From positions 1-35,248 of the forward strand of contig JAQWRY010000060.1 in NCBI GenBank assembly GCA_029243485.1: a stretch of DNA of 35,248 nucleotides. The letters run 5' to 3'. Numbering within the stretch: the first letter of the stretch is position 1; every line of letters begins with the position of its first letter. The DNA is from Candidatus Binatia bacterium. GTDB lineage: Bacteria; Desulfobacterota; Binatia; UBA12015. The notes under the pieces were generated by a model. It saw nothing but the letters and a program-made list of their open reading frames with translations. It had not been told where the DNA came from and ran no database searches. Made by a program: the position numbers and the translations under genes. Shown in pieces: positions 1-8,126 of the stretch.

Positions 1-372
1 GGCCTGTTCGCGGCCGGTGGGGCGCTCATGCGCCTGCCGAGGCGTGTCCCCTACGCCGTCGCGATGGAGATGGCCCTCACGGCCGATCCGATCACGGCGG
101 AGAAGGCACACGAGCTGGGGCTCGTGGCGCGCGTCGCCGAGCCGGGCAAGTCGTTGGAAGTCGCCCTGGAGCTCGCCGAGCGCATCGCGAAGAATTCGCC
201 GCTCGCGGTTTCCGCCTCGAAGCAGCTCATTCGTGAGACGGCTGGCCGCACTGAGGAGGAGTTCTGGGCGCACCAAGGCGCGCTCAGCGCCGTCGTCTTC
301 AAGTCCGAGGACGCGAAGGAAGGCCCTCGTGCCTTCGCGGAGAAGCGCGCACCCAACTGGCAGGGAAAGTAG
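1..372 (+). CDS. Enoyl-CoA hydratase/isomerase (crotonase), C-terminal part
   Basis: Open from base 1 with no start codon in the window, so this is the last ~123 residues of a longer gene ending in TAG at 370-372. It carries the crotonase C-terminal half: a helix with ITAEKAHELGLVARV (the usual 'A..lGLV..V' segment), then LAERIAKNSPLAVSASKQL, and the terminal AFAEKRAPNWQGK, which matches the common crotonase ending 'f.eKR.P.f.Gk'. The oxyanion-hole and catalytic-Glu region lies upstream of the window, so hydratase, isomerase or other crotonase chemistry cannot be separated. It is followed after 55 bp by the glycosyltransferase at 428 and probably belongs to a different unit. Confidence 0.88.
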   Translation, partial: GLFAAGGALMRLPRRVPYAVAMEMALTADPITAEKAHELGLVARVAEPGKSLEVALELAERIAKNSPLAVSASKQLIRETAGRTEEEFWAHQGALSAVVFKSEDAKEGPRAFAEKRAPNWQGK

Positions 373-427
373 GGCCGGCGGGCTTGCTGATCTCCAGGCT
401 CTCGGCGGATACTCTGCCGCTGAGATC

Positions 428-1300
428 ATGAAGCCCTGCGTCTTCATCCACACCAACGAGAAACAATGGCTCGGGGCCGTCGTGGCCTCGCACGCCTTGC
501 GTCGTCACGCGGCCGATCCGGATGCGTTCGACGTTCGGGTGCTCGAGGCGAAGGACTACCCGTTCCTCCGCGAACGGGTGGGCCAGGCGTATCGCAGCAA
601 CGGGGCCGAACGGCATTGGAAGTACGATCTCCAGTCGTTCACGCCGCTTCGGTTCATGCCGCCGGAGCTCATGGAGTATCGCGGCCGGGCGCTGATCACG
701 GATCCCGACATTTTTGCCGCCGGGGATGTCCAGGAGCTGCTCGATCGCGACATGCAGGGGAAGGCCATCCTTTGCCGAACGCTCGAGGGAGACGCCGGCC
801 GGCGCTCCAAGCACGCATCGAGTGTCATGCTTCTCGACTGCGAACGTCTCCCGCATTGGCACTGCGAGCGGCAATTTACGGAGCTCTTCGAGGGCGACCG
901 CGACTACAAGAAGTGGATCTGGCTCGTGCTCGAGCCGGAAGGCTCGATCGGATTGCTGGAGCCCGAGTGGAATGACTACGACCGCCTGACGGCCGAGACG
1001 CGGTTTCTGCACAACACGCGCCGCGAGACCCAGCCGTGGAAGACCGGCCTCCCGGTAGACTTCGAGACTGGCAAGGAACCCCACCCGTTCTCTCCGAAGG
1101 GCCTTCTGCGAAGGTTCTATCCCGACCGGTACCAGCCACATCCGGATCCCAATCAGGAGCAGTACTTCTTCAGCCTCCTGGGCGAGTGCCTGGACGCGGG
1201 TGTCGTCACCGAGGCGACGCTTCGGGACCAGATGCGGCAGGATCACCTCCGGCACGACGCGCTCGAACGGGTCGCGCAGGCTCCGTCGCTCCCCGCATGA
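428..1300 (+). CDS. GT8-like glycosyltransferase
   Basis: A 290-residue protein, ATG at 428. I read it as a GT-A-fold glycosyltransferase resembling family 8: an N-terminal beta strand (CVFIHTN), a DPD triad at residues 92-94 inside RALITDPDIFAAGDV in the place of the metal-binding DxD, then SSVMLLDCERL and a late LHNTRRETQPWKTG block that resembles the GT8 'HF.g..KPW' end. The same four landmarks occur in the protein at 5372-6181 (YLDAD, SVMLIDC, LHFTDVPKQPW), so the two look like diverged paralogues. Its stop overlaps the next start as ATGA, indicating translational coupling to the GT29-like gene. Donor and acceptor cannot be inferred. An upstream in-frame extension exists but overlaps the crotonase and lacks glycosyltransferase-like sequence. 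Confidence 0.72.
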   Translation: MKPCVFIHTNEKQWLGAVVASHALRRHAADPDAFDVRVLEAKDYPFLRERVGQAYRSNGAERHWKYDLQSFTPLRFMPPELMEYRGRALITDPDIFAAGDVQELLDRDMQGKAILCRTLEGDAGRRSKHASSVMLLDCERLPHWHCERQFTELFEGDRDYKKWIWLVLEPEGSIGLLEPEWNDYDRLTAETRFLHNTRRETQPWKTGLPVDFETGKEPHPFSPKGLLRRFYPDRYQPHPDPNQEQYFFSLLGECLDAGVVTEATLRDQMRQDHLRHDALERVAQAPSLPA

Positions 1301-1998
1301 AGCCTCGCACGCTTCTGGTCCTCGGCTCGAAGCCGGACCCGGTCCTGCCGGAGCCGCAGAGTTACGACGCGGTTGCCTGTGCGAACGGATCGGGGTTCTC
1401 TGCCGCGAAGCATGGCTTGCCGTCGCCCGCGTTCACCGTGATGTCGGCGATCCTCGGCTCGGTGGACTCGGGAAAGCAGAGTGTCGCCGCCCTCCAGGGC
1501 CTGCGCACGGAGCGGCTCTACTTTTCCCCTCGTCCCGAGAAGTCGCGTGGCGGGGTCCGTCAGCTCATTCGGACAATCAAGACGTACGACATGCAGCCCT
1601 TCTATCTGAAGCGCATGCTCCGCCGAGCTTCGTACTCGTATGGTGACTTCGTCGTGCGCCCGCACGACGACTATCTTCGGATGGTTCGAAACCTCTGTCT
1701 GGGCGACGCGGACGTCCTCGCCCAGGTCGAGCGGAAGCAGCCCTCGACGGGAGTGATGACGCTGGTGATCGGCGCCGCCGAAGAAGGTTTCGATCGCTTC
1801 GTGCTCAGTGGGTTCAGCTTCGAACTCACTCATGCATACGGCACGAACCCGGAGATCGCGGAGCGGGGCACGCAGGCGAGCGGGCACGCGAACACGGACG
1901 TCGCGGTGTTACGACATCTCTCCGCCACGCTTGGGTCGGTCTACACGACCGAGCCGATCGTGGAAGAGAAAACCGGCGTGCCCTTGCTACCCGAATAG
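1297..1998 (+). CDS. GT29 (sialyltransferase-type)-like protein
   Basis: A 233-residue protein starting at ATG 1297, in a 4-bp ATGA overlap with the preceding gene. Residues 149-182 read PSTGVMTLVIGAAEEGF...LSGFSFE.THAYG, which follows the small sialyl motif of GT29 enzymes (P-S/T-T-G-x-M...GF, then an H-Y/A-Y-like triad). A distal H197-ANT-D201 sits where GT29 has HxxxxE. The N-terminal TLLVLGSKPD looks like a nucleotide-binding loop, but the large sialyl motif is much less clear than in the protein at 6178-6912. There is no signal peptide or membrane anchor, unlike eukaryotic GT29. I infer a cytoplasmic glycan-modifying transferase. The nucleotide donor is unknown and need not be CMP-sialic acid. 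It converges on the methyltransferase gene with a 12-bp 3' overlap. Confidence 0.6.
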   Translation: MKPRTLLVLGSKPDPVLPEPQSYDAVACANGSGFSAAKHGLPSPAFTVMSAILGSVDSGKQSVAALQGLRTERLYFSPRPEKSRGGVRQLIRTIKTYDMQPFYLKRMLRRASYSYGDFVVRPHDDYLRMVRNLCLGDADVLAQVERKQPSTGVMTLVIGAAEEGFDRFVLSGFSFELTHAYGTNPEIAERGTQASGHANTDVAVLRHLSATLGSVYTTEPIVEEKTGVPLLPE

Positions 1999-2640
1999 CC
2001 TGCCGAGCAGTCCCTTGGGCTTCGCGGCGGCCGCCTGGACCTGGTCGGTGAACACGAGCGCCGTCTGAAGCGGCTCGCGCTTCGAGGTGATGTCGGCGAT
2101 CCGCGCGAGCCACCACTCCTGCGGCTGGATCGTGCAGTGGGCGTTCTCACCGTTGGGGAGGATCTTCTTTGCCGGGTAACAGGCGACATTCAGGTAGACG
2201 AAATTCGTAGCGAAGCCGAAGATCTCGGCGAGCACCCACGGGACGTCGTCCTCGGGGACGTGCTCTAGCACGTCCGTGCAGATCACCCCGTCGAACGTGC
2301 CGGTCGGCAGTTCGTTGTGGGCGGGGAAGGCCGGGTCGTAGAGGGTGATCTCGTCGAGGCCCCAATGTTGCTGCAAAGTGGTTCCCGCGGCCCCGCCGAA
2401 CGCCTTTGCCAGAGCACCGTAGAGACGCGCTTTGCCGCAGCCGTAATCCAGGAGGCTGTGGGCGCTCGTGCCACGCACGAGGTGTCTCACCGCGCCGACG
2501 TGGGGCGCTAGGCTCGTCCCGGCGAACATGTCCTCGGCCCGGTCGCCCTGTTCCGGTGCCCCGTGGGCGTGCATTCGGACGTAGAGATCCAGGAGCTCCC
2601 GGTAGCGGGGGCTGGGGCTCGAACGGGAGTAGGCGGCCAT
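1987..2640 (-). CDS. SAM-dependent class I methyltransferase
   Basis: A 217-residue protein. Motif I is SLLDYGCGKARLY (residues 62-74), and motif IV is ICTDVLEHVPEDD (120-132), typical of Methyltransf_11/23-type enzymes where DVLEH lies at the active site. The region between includes a DPAF acidic loop. It lies within a glycosyltransferase cluster, so methylation of a sugar or lipid-linked glycan is the natural guess; the substrate is not visible in the sequence. The ATG occupies 2640-2638 and abuts the oppositely oriented oxygenase gene. Its 3' end overlaps that of the GT29-like gene by 12 bp. Low-complexity AAAAKPKGLLGRLFG forms the C-terminus. Confidence 0.85.
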   Translation of the reverse strand: MAAYSRSSPSPRYRELLDLYVRMHAHGAPEQGDRAEDMFAGTSLAPHVGAVRHLVRGTSAHSLLDYGCGKARLYGALAKAFGGAAGTTLQQHWGLDEITLYDPAFPAHNELPTGTFDGVICTDVLEHVPEDDVPWVLAEIFGFATNFVYLNVACYPAKKILPNGENAHCTIQPQEWWLARIADITSKREPLQTALVFTDQVQAAAAKPKGLLGRLFG

Positions 2641-2701
2641 GGCCCTGGTAGGTTACACACCGGTGTCGAGGTTTAAACGCCTGGCCTCGCGTTCGACCGA
2701 G

Positions 2702-3511
2702 ATGCTGTCCTTCCAAGATCTGAACTTCGACTACGAGCCGTATCCGATCGGCGTCGTTGCGCCCGTGCTCGCGGCGGAGTCTTACCGCGCGCTCGTCGAC
2801 GCCTTCCCGCCGCTCGGGCTCTTCGGCGCGAAGGAGGATCTCGGCCACAAGTACTCGCTTTCCGAGGTGAACCACGGGGACGCCTATCACGACTACGTCC
2901 GCGCGAGTCCGCCCTGGCTGGACTTCTACCGGTATGTGAAGAGCCCCGACTTCATCCACCAGACGATGGCGTCGCTGGCGTCGAGCGGGGTGGACCTCGG
3001 GTTGGCTGACTGCCGGGTCCAAAGCCGGAGCCGCTTTGACGGCTCGGGGAAGGCGTTGGCGGCGCTGCCGGGTGGTGCGAGCCGTTCCTTGGGGTCGGCC
3101 GAGATGTCAGTCCGACGCCTTCTCACCAGAAAGGCGGTGCTCGGGGCGCGCTTCGAGTTCTCGATCCTGCCGGGCGACGGCGGGCACATCCTGCCGCACA
3201 CGGATGCCCCCCAGAAGCTCGTCACCCTGGTGATCTCCATGCTGGGCCCGGACGAATGGTCCGACAGCTGGGGTGGGGGGACGCAGGTCCTGCGGCCGAA
3301 GGACCCGGCGGTCGCCTTCAACAAGATGAATCGGTACCTAGGCTTCGACGAGGTCGAGCCGGTTCGGACCCTTCCGTTCCGGTCGAATCAGTGCGTGGTT
3401 TTCGTGAAGACATTCAACTCGCTGCATGCGGTTCCGCCGGTGGGTGGCGGGGCCCAGGTTCTGCGACGGACGCTTACGATCAACATCGAGCGGCTGGACA
3501 CCCAGCCGTGA
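2702..3511 (+). CDS. 2-oxoglutarate/Fe(II)-dependent oxygenase
   Basis: A 269-residue protein if started at ATG 2702. The double-stranded beta-helix signature is clear: HILPHTDAPQKLVTLVISM with H166 and D168 as HxD, WGGGTQVL following, the distal His at 242 in FNSLHAVPPV, and an arginine pair at 255-256 (RRTLTINIE) for 2-oxoglutarate binding. This is the 2OG-Fe(II) dioxygenase family that hydroxylates proteins, sugars or small molecules. A longer reading from ATG 2639 is open, but that codon overlaps the start of the divergent methyltransferase, and the extra 21 residues have no family resemblance, so I prefer 2702. The exporter gene follows 13 bp after its stop. In this locus the substrate is plausibly a glycan or a lipid carrier (inference). 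Confidence 0.8.
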   Translation: MLSFQDLNFDYEPYPIGVVAPVLAAESYRALVDAFPPLGLFGAKEDLGHKYSLSEVNHGDAYHDYVRASPPWLDFYRYVKSPDFIHQTMASLASSGVDLGLADCRVQSRSRFDGSGKALAALPGGASRSLGSAEMSVRRLLTRKAVLGARFEFSILPGDGGHILPHTDAPQKLVTLVISMLGPDEWSDSWGGGTQVLRPKDPAVAFNKMNRYLGFDEVEPVRTLPFRSNQCVVFVKTFNSLHAVPPVGGGAQVLRRTLTINIERLDTQP

Positions 3512-3520
3512 GGGGGAGGA
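3512..3520 (+). promoter_or_regulatory. Strong ribosome binding site for the ABC exporter
   Basis: GGGGGAGGA directly follows the oxygenase stop codon and precedes a GTG at 3525 by 4 bases. It fixes the exporter start there rather than at the in-frame ATG at 3426, which lies inside the oxygenase gene. Confidence 0.7.
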
Positions 3521-3524
3521 GCGC

Positions 3525-5357
3525 GTGAGCAAACCGCATCGTCCTCCGCCGGCTTCGTCGGAGAGCTACTGGCGTCTTCTGCGCTACCTGCGGCCGTACG
3601 TTTGGCCGCGTTTCACGGTCGCGATCCTGTGCATGTTCGTCTTCAGCGCGACGGCGGGCTACCTGCCGTTCCTCATCCGAGACGTGTTCGACGACATCTT
3701 CTCGGACCAGAAATGGGCTGAGCTCACGTGGCTTCCGGCGATGGCGATCGGGCTCTTCGCGGTCCGAGGCGTTGCGACTTTCGGGTACACCTACCTGATC
3801 GAGTGGGTGGGGCAGCGGATTATCGAAGACCTGCGCAACGACATCAACCTGCGTGTGCAGCGTCTGCCCATCTCGTTCTTCAATCGGACCCCGGCGGGGA
3901 CCCTGGTGTCGCGCGCCACGAGTGACGTGACCCGCGTCAACTCTGCGCTCACGCAGACGACGATCTCGATGCTCCGGGATTCGACGACCCTAATCGTCGT
4001 CGTCGGAGCCGCGTTCGCTCTGGACTGGGTGCTCGCGATCATCGCGTTCGTTGGATTTCCGCTCGCGGTCGGTCCCGTCATGAAGCTGGGGCAGCGACTG
4101 CGGGGCTACGCCGCTCGCGGCCAAGAGAGCCTGGATGTCCTCGCTTCGCTGCTTCAGGAAACCGCGCAGGGCAACCGAGTGGTGAAGGCCTTCGGGATGG
4201 AGGAGTACGAGAAGGAGCGCTTCGGCGCTGAAGCCGATCGTCTCTTCTCACACGCGATGAAGGCGACTCAGTCGCGCGCGCTCATCCAGCCCATCATGGA
4301 GATGCTCGGCGCGGTCGGGATGGGCGCGGTCATCTACTACGGCGGCTACAGCGTGCTGTCGGGGACGCGCACCCAGGGCGATTTCCTCGGCTTTATGACG
4401 GCCCTCGTGCTGGTCTACGACCCGTTCAAGGGCCTTGCGAAGGCAACCGCCGAGGTGCAGCGCGGAATGGCGTCTGCTGAGCGCGTGTTCGCCATCCTCG
4501 ACGAACCGGTGGAGATCGAAGAAGTCGCGGGTGCGCCTGCTCTCGCCCCGCTTGCCGAAGAGATCCGTCTCGAAGGAGTCCGCTTCCGCTATCCGCCCCG
4601 CGTCGGCGGCACGGAGGCGGCGGCTGAGATCGAGGGCCGCCCGGAACGCCCCCACGGCGCGTATGCGATCGATGGGATCGACCTGGTGCTACCCCGGGGG
4701 GAGGCGCTCGCGCTCGTTGGCCCCAGCGGCGGCGGGAAGTCGACTCTCGCGGATCTCATTCCCCGCTTTCAGGATCCTACGGAGGGGCGGGTGGCGATCG
4801 ACGGTGTTGATCTGCGCGACGTCGAGATCGCGTCTCTTCGATCGCAGATCGGGATCGTCACGCAGATGACGTTCCTCTTCAACGACACCGTCCGGGCGAA
4901 CATCGCGTATGGTCTGACCGACCCGGACGAGAGTGCGGTCGAGGCGGCGGCCCGGGCCGCGCACGCGCACGAGTTCATCTGTGAGCTTCCCGACGGGTAC
5001 GACACGGTCGTGGGAGAGCTCGGCAACACCCTCTCGGGTGGCCAGCGTCAGCGCCTCGCGATCGCCCGCGCTCTTCTGAAGAACGCGCCTATCCTGATTC
5101 TCGACGAGGCGACGTCTGCGCTCGACTCGGAGTCCGAGCGGCTGGTTCAGGACGCGATCGATCACCTCATGGCAGGCCGCACGACACTCGTGATCGCACA
5201 CCGCCTCGCCACGATCCGTCGCTGCGACCGGATCGCCGTCCTGTCGGCGGGTCGAATCGCCGAGCTTGGGACACACGAGGAACTGCACGCACTCGGCGGG
5301 ATCTACCGGCGGTTGCACGATCAGCAGGCGCTCCTTCAGCCGGCACCTGCGGCCTGA
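3525..5357 (+). CDS. MsbA-type ABC exporter (fused TM and ATPase)
   Basis: A 610-residue half-transporter with a GTG start set by the ribosome binding site at 3512-3520. Residues 1-330 form a six-helix ABC exporter domain that includes the coupling-helix region LPISFFNRTPAGTLVSRATSD and the 'QGNRVVKAFGMEEYE' helix typical of MsbA/lipid A exporters. The ATPase follows: Walker A GPSGGGKST near residue 400, Q-loop VTQMTFLFNDTV, signature LSGGQRQR near 503, Walker B ILILDEATSALD near 525, H-loop IAHRLATI near 558. It should act as a homodimer in the inner membrane, flipping a lipid or lipid-linked glycan. Its place among glycosyltransferase genes supports export of the locus product or of lipid A-core. 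True MsbA orthology cannot be proven from sequence alone. Confidence 0.9.
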   Translation: MSKPHRPPPASSESYWRLLRYLRPYVWPRFTVAILCMFVFSATAGYLPFLIRDVFDDIFSDQKWAELTWLPAMAIGLFAVRGVATFGYTYLIEWVGQRIIEDLRNDINLRVQRLPISFFNRTPAGTLVSRATSDVTRVNSALTQTTISMLRDSTTLIVVVGAAFALDWVLAIIAFVGFPLAVGPVMKLGQRLRGYAARGQESLDVLASLLQETAQGNRVVKAFGMEEYEKERFGAEADRLFSHAMKATQSRALIQPIMEMLGAVGMGAVIYYGGYSVLSGTRTQGDFLGFMTALVLVYDPFKGLAKATAEVQRGMASAERVFAILDEPVEIEEVAGAPALAPLAEEIRLEGVRFRYPPRVGGTEAAAEIEGRPERPHGAYAIDGIDLVLPRGEALALVGPSGGGKSTLADLIPRFQDPTEGRVAIDGVDLRDVEIASLRSQIGIVTQMTFLFNDTVRANIAYGLTDPDESAVEAAARAAHAHEFICELPDGYDTVVGELGNTLSGGQRQRLAIARALLKNAPILILDEATSALDSESERLVQDAIDHLMAGRTTLVIAHRLATIRRCDRIAVLSAGRIAELGTHEELHALGGIYRRLHDQQALLQPAPAA

Positions 5358-5371
5358 GAATCCCGCACCCG

Positions 5372-6181
5372 ATGGACACGATCCGCATCTGCATCGGCAC
5401 CGAACGGCGGACGATTGTCGCGCAGAAGGTGCTCGAGTACAGCATCCTCGCGAACGTAGCTCCCGGCGCCCAGGTGGAGTTCGATCGCCTCGAAGGCGGC
5501 GACTGGGCGGGCAGCGGTCCGGAGCAGCAGTACACGGGTTTCTCCTTCCTGCGTTGGACGATCCCTGAGCGCGTCGGCTGGCGGGGCAAGGCCATCTACC
5601 TCGACGCGGACATGCTCTGTCTGGGCGACGTTTCCAAACTCTGGGCGGCCGATGAGACATGGCCGTCGGACGGGGCCTGTGTTTGGTGCACGAGCTATCG
5701 CCGGCAACGTCGAGTGCGCTGGCTGCCGTTTCTCAAGCGGTCCGATCCGACCCCGGAGACGTCGGTCATGCTGATTGACTGCGGAAAGGCGAAGGGGCGG
5801 CTCCTGTCCCTCGAAGAGATCGAACTGCGCATGGTCGGAGACGAGGATCTCGCGCGCTACCGCGAGGTCATGCATCTCTCGTACCTCGACCCGCCACCGG
5901 TCGAGATTCCGCAGTGGTGGAATCTTATGGACGGTTGGGGTCGGCGGACCGACGGGTTCGAGGATGAGCGGGCGCAGCTGCTGCACTTCACCGACGTGCC
6001 GAAGCAGCCGTGGTACTTCCCAGACCATCCGAAGCGTCACGTCTGGGAGGAGTACCTCGAGGCGGCTCTCGCTGCGGGCTACGTCACCCCGGCCGAGATC
6101 GCGGACGCGTGTGATCGCTTTACGATGGAAGCCGGCCGCCCCGACGGTATGCACGCGTACTGGCGGAAGTACGCCGGCTAG
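5372..6181 (+). CDS. GT8-like glycosyltransferase
   Basis: A 269-residue protein starting 14 bp after the exporter stop, so co-transcribed. GT8-like landmarks are AIYLDADMLCLGDVSKLW (DAD at 78-80, the metal/nucleotide-sugar DxD), TSVMLIDCGKAKG (the GT8 'N.GvmlidL' region), QWWNLMDGW, and LLHFTDVPKQPW with H205 matching the conserved 'HF.g..KPW' end. No signal or membrane segment, so it is cytoplasmic and uses an activated sugar. It resembles the protein at 428-1300 in motif order and is probably a diverged paralogue. Its 3' end overlaps the convergent GT29-like gene by 4 bp. Linkage and acceptor are unknown. Confidence 0.8.
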   Translation: MDTIRICIGTERRTIVAQKVLEYSILANVAPGAQVEFDRLEGGDWAGSGPEQQYTGFSFLRWTIPERVGWRGKAIYLDADMLCLGDVSKLWAADETWPSDGACVWCTSYRRQRRVRWLPFLKRSDPTPETSVMLIDCGKAKGRLLSLEEIELRMVGDEDLARYREVMHLSYLDPPPVEIPQWWNLMDGWGRRTDGFEDERAQLLHFTDVPKQPWYFPDHPKRHVWEEYLEAALAAGYVTPAEIADACDRFTMEAGRPDGMHAYWRKYAG

Positions 6182-6912
6182 CTTTCGAACCCGAGGTGTT
6201 TCGCGACCGTCGGGTCGCAGACGACGCGACCCGTCTCGATGTGCGGCGCGAGTCGTTTGGCGAGGATCGTCTTTTCGGACGAGATGTTGTGGTTCCGGAA
6301 CGCCGTCGTGTTGGCCTCGCGGAAGTAGTGGCTCTTCCCTTCGAAGAACGAGAAGCCGGTCACATAGATCGATTTGCATCGGGGCAGCAGCATGTCAGTC
6401 GCGAGGACGAGGGCCATCATGCCGGTCGTCGGCGTGTTCTTCAGTTGTGCCGCTACGTCTTGGATGTAGGGAAGGCTGGGGGCGTAGGCCGTCGTCGCAC
6501 CGATGCGTTCCAGGCCTTCGGTAAGTTGCTCGCCGTACCGGAGGTCGAGGTTGTTCTGCTTGGGCTTCCGGAAGATGTTGGGCCGTGACGAGAGGATCCA
6601 CCGAGCCCGCGCGATGTCGGGGTTCGTGAAGTCGATGTCGGGGACGTAGAAGTTCGACATGTAGAGGTCGACGCGGCTGCCGACGGCGGTCTCAAAGCCG
6701 CTCACCTCGAAGTTGTTCATGCGCAGCACGAGGTCGTTGTCGTCGATCCGCTCGCCCTGGTCGAGATCGGCGAGATAGCCCGCGTTCCCCACAATCGCGA
6801 TCCGGGCGCCGTCGATGGGAAGGTCGGTCGCAACGTCCTCCCAGGTGCGGATGTCGAGAGCTCGTTGCCGCCACATCCAGTACAGGGCGGGCAGCGGGTA
6901 GGGAACGGTCAC
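6178..6912 (-). CDS. GT29-family (sialyltransferase-like) glycosyltransferase
   Basis: A 244-residue protein, GTG start at 6912. The four GT29 hallmarks are in order. Large motif (38-85): IAIVGNAGYL...DDNDLVLRMNNF...GFETAVGSRVDLYMSN. Small motif (160-190): TPTTGMMALVLATDML...YVTGFSFF. Motif III-like SHYF at 194-197. H208-NISS-E213, which exactly fits the very small HxxxxE motif. GT29 is best known from animal CMP-sialic acid transferases, with scattered bacterial members. This copy lacks the usual N-terminal membrane anchor. I infer a cytoplasmic transferase, possibly using a CMP-activated nonulosonate or another sugar. It follows the GT2 gene with a 7-bp gap. Confidence 0.78.
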   Translation of the reverse strand: MTVPYPLPALYWMWRQRALDIRTWEDVATDLPIDGARIAIVGNAGYLADLDQGERIDDNDLVLRMNNFEVSGFETAVGSRVDLYMSNFYVPDIDFTNPDIARARWILSSRPNIFRKPKQNNLDLRYGEQLTEGLERIGATTAYAPSLPYIQDVAAQLKNTPTTGMMALVLATDMLLPRCKSIYVTGFSFFEGKSHYFREANTTAFRNHNISSEKTILAKRLAPHIETGRVVCDPTVAKHLGFES

Positions 6913-6919
6913 CGGCGCC

Positions 6920-8038
6920 CTAAAGGAACTCGCGCAGGACCCAGTCCAGGCGTTCGAGCGGGAGCTGCTCCCCTTCGGGCAGTTTGCCTGCGGGAAGATC
7001 GGACAGCACGAGGTGGGCTTTGCGTGCGAGTTTTCGGGCCTGGCTGCACTCGTCGAGGATCACCAGGAGGCGCGCGTCGGAGCCGCCGCGGAAGTTTCCG
7101 TCGCCCGGCAGGACCAGCACTTCCACCTCGGGATCGAGGCCGTTCGGCTCGACCTCGGGGGGCAGGAGCCCGGCGACCGGGGTTAGGTGGTCGGCACCGT
7201 TGGCAACGCTGACGCGGACATCGTCGATGCCGCGCTTCACGAGGCCGTTTCGGCAGCGGGTGAGGCGGGCGGCGCGTCGTAGGTATGCGACGTTGGGGCC
7301 CTGGCGCCAGTGGGTCGGATTCGTGGACTCGTTGGGATGCCAGAGGTGGTACGTGAACGTGTGGCCGAGGATCGATCGGATTCGAACGCCGGCGCTGCGC
7401 AGTCGCAGTCGCAGATCGTCGTCTTCGCAGCCCCAGCCTTCAAACCGCTCGTCGTACCCGTTGACCCGCTTGTAGTCGGTGCGCCAGATGCCGATGTTGT
7501 TGCCGAACAGACGAGGCTTGGTCGGGTGGTTGACCGCCTCGTAGAACCAGCCCTGCCTTCGGAGTTTGGCGAGCCAGCGCTTCTCTTTCGCCGAACCGAG
7601 GTTCATGAAGTCGCCCGTGCCGATCGATTCGACCGTCACCGTCTTGGAAGCCTCTTCTTCGAGCCGGAGGCAGGCGCCGGCCATCACGGTGTTCGGACGG
7701 CGGTTATCGAGATGGATGCGGACGTGGTCGGGCGGCAGGATGCAGTCGCCGTCGAGAAACAGCAGGTACGGAGCCTCGGTGGCCGCAACGCCTTGGTTGC
7801 GGCAGCGGGACAGCTGAAACGCGACGTGCGGGTGCGTCGTGAACTTGACCGGGAAGGCGGCCGTCTCAGTGAACCGGCTCACGATCGAGGCGGTTTCGTC
7901 CGTCGAGCCATCGTCGGTGACGACAACTTCCATCTCGTCGCTTACTCCTCGTTGGAGGGCGATCGAGGCTAAGGCTCGTTCGAGGTGCGCAGGGCGCTGG
8001 TAGGTCGAGACGAGCAGGGCGATCTCGGGCTTCGACAT
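6920..8038 (-). CDS. GT2-type glycosyltransferase with GT7-like C-terminal motif
   Basis: A 372-residue protein. The GT2 N-terminus is textbook: ALLVSTYQRPAHLERALASI, TDDGSTDET (41-49), and the metal-binding FLDGDC (DGD at 96-98). After the acceptor region, NIGIWRTDYKRVNGYDERFEGWGCEDDDLRLRL (181-213) matches the galactosyltransferase C-terminal (Glyco_transf_7C) segment, with the WGxEDDD motif carrying the catalytic acid. A further ~110 C-terminal residues, rich in LP and GD, are unassigned. It is probably the first gene of a two-gene minus-strand unit with the GT29-like gene. GlcNAc/Gal-type transfer is plausible from the motif but not provable. Confidence 0.88.
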   Translation of the reverse strand: MSKPEIALLVSTYQRPAHLERALASIALQRGVSDEMEVVVTDDGSTDETASIVSRFTETAAFPVKFTTHPHVAFQLSRCRNQGVAATEAPYLLFLDGDCILPPDHVRIHLDNRRPNTVMAGACLRLEEEASKTVTVESIGTGDFMNLGSAKEKRWLAKLRRQGWFYEAVNHPTKPRLFGNNIGIWRTDYKRVNGYDERFEGWGCEDDDLRLRLRSAGVRIRSILGHTFTYHLWHPNESTNPTHWRQGPNVAYLRRAARLTRCRNGLVKRGIDDVRVSVANGADHLTPVAGLLPPEVEPNGLDPEVEVLVLPGDGNFRGGSDARLLVILDECSQARKLARKAHLVLSDLPAGKLPEGEQLPLERLDWVLREFL

Positions 8039-8126
8039 ACGTACCGAAACCCGCCGCGATTTTGCCGAACAAGCACGCCGCGGGCTCTTGAGACTGTCGC
8101 ATGGGACGACCGGACGTGCAAAGGCC

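Noticed and set aside
299-1255. Minus-strand frame of 318 codons
   Set aside because: Antisense of the GT8-like gene; the plus-strand protein has motifs and an ATGA-coupled neighbour, this one has neither.
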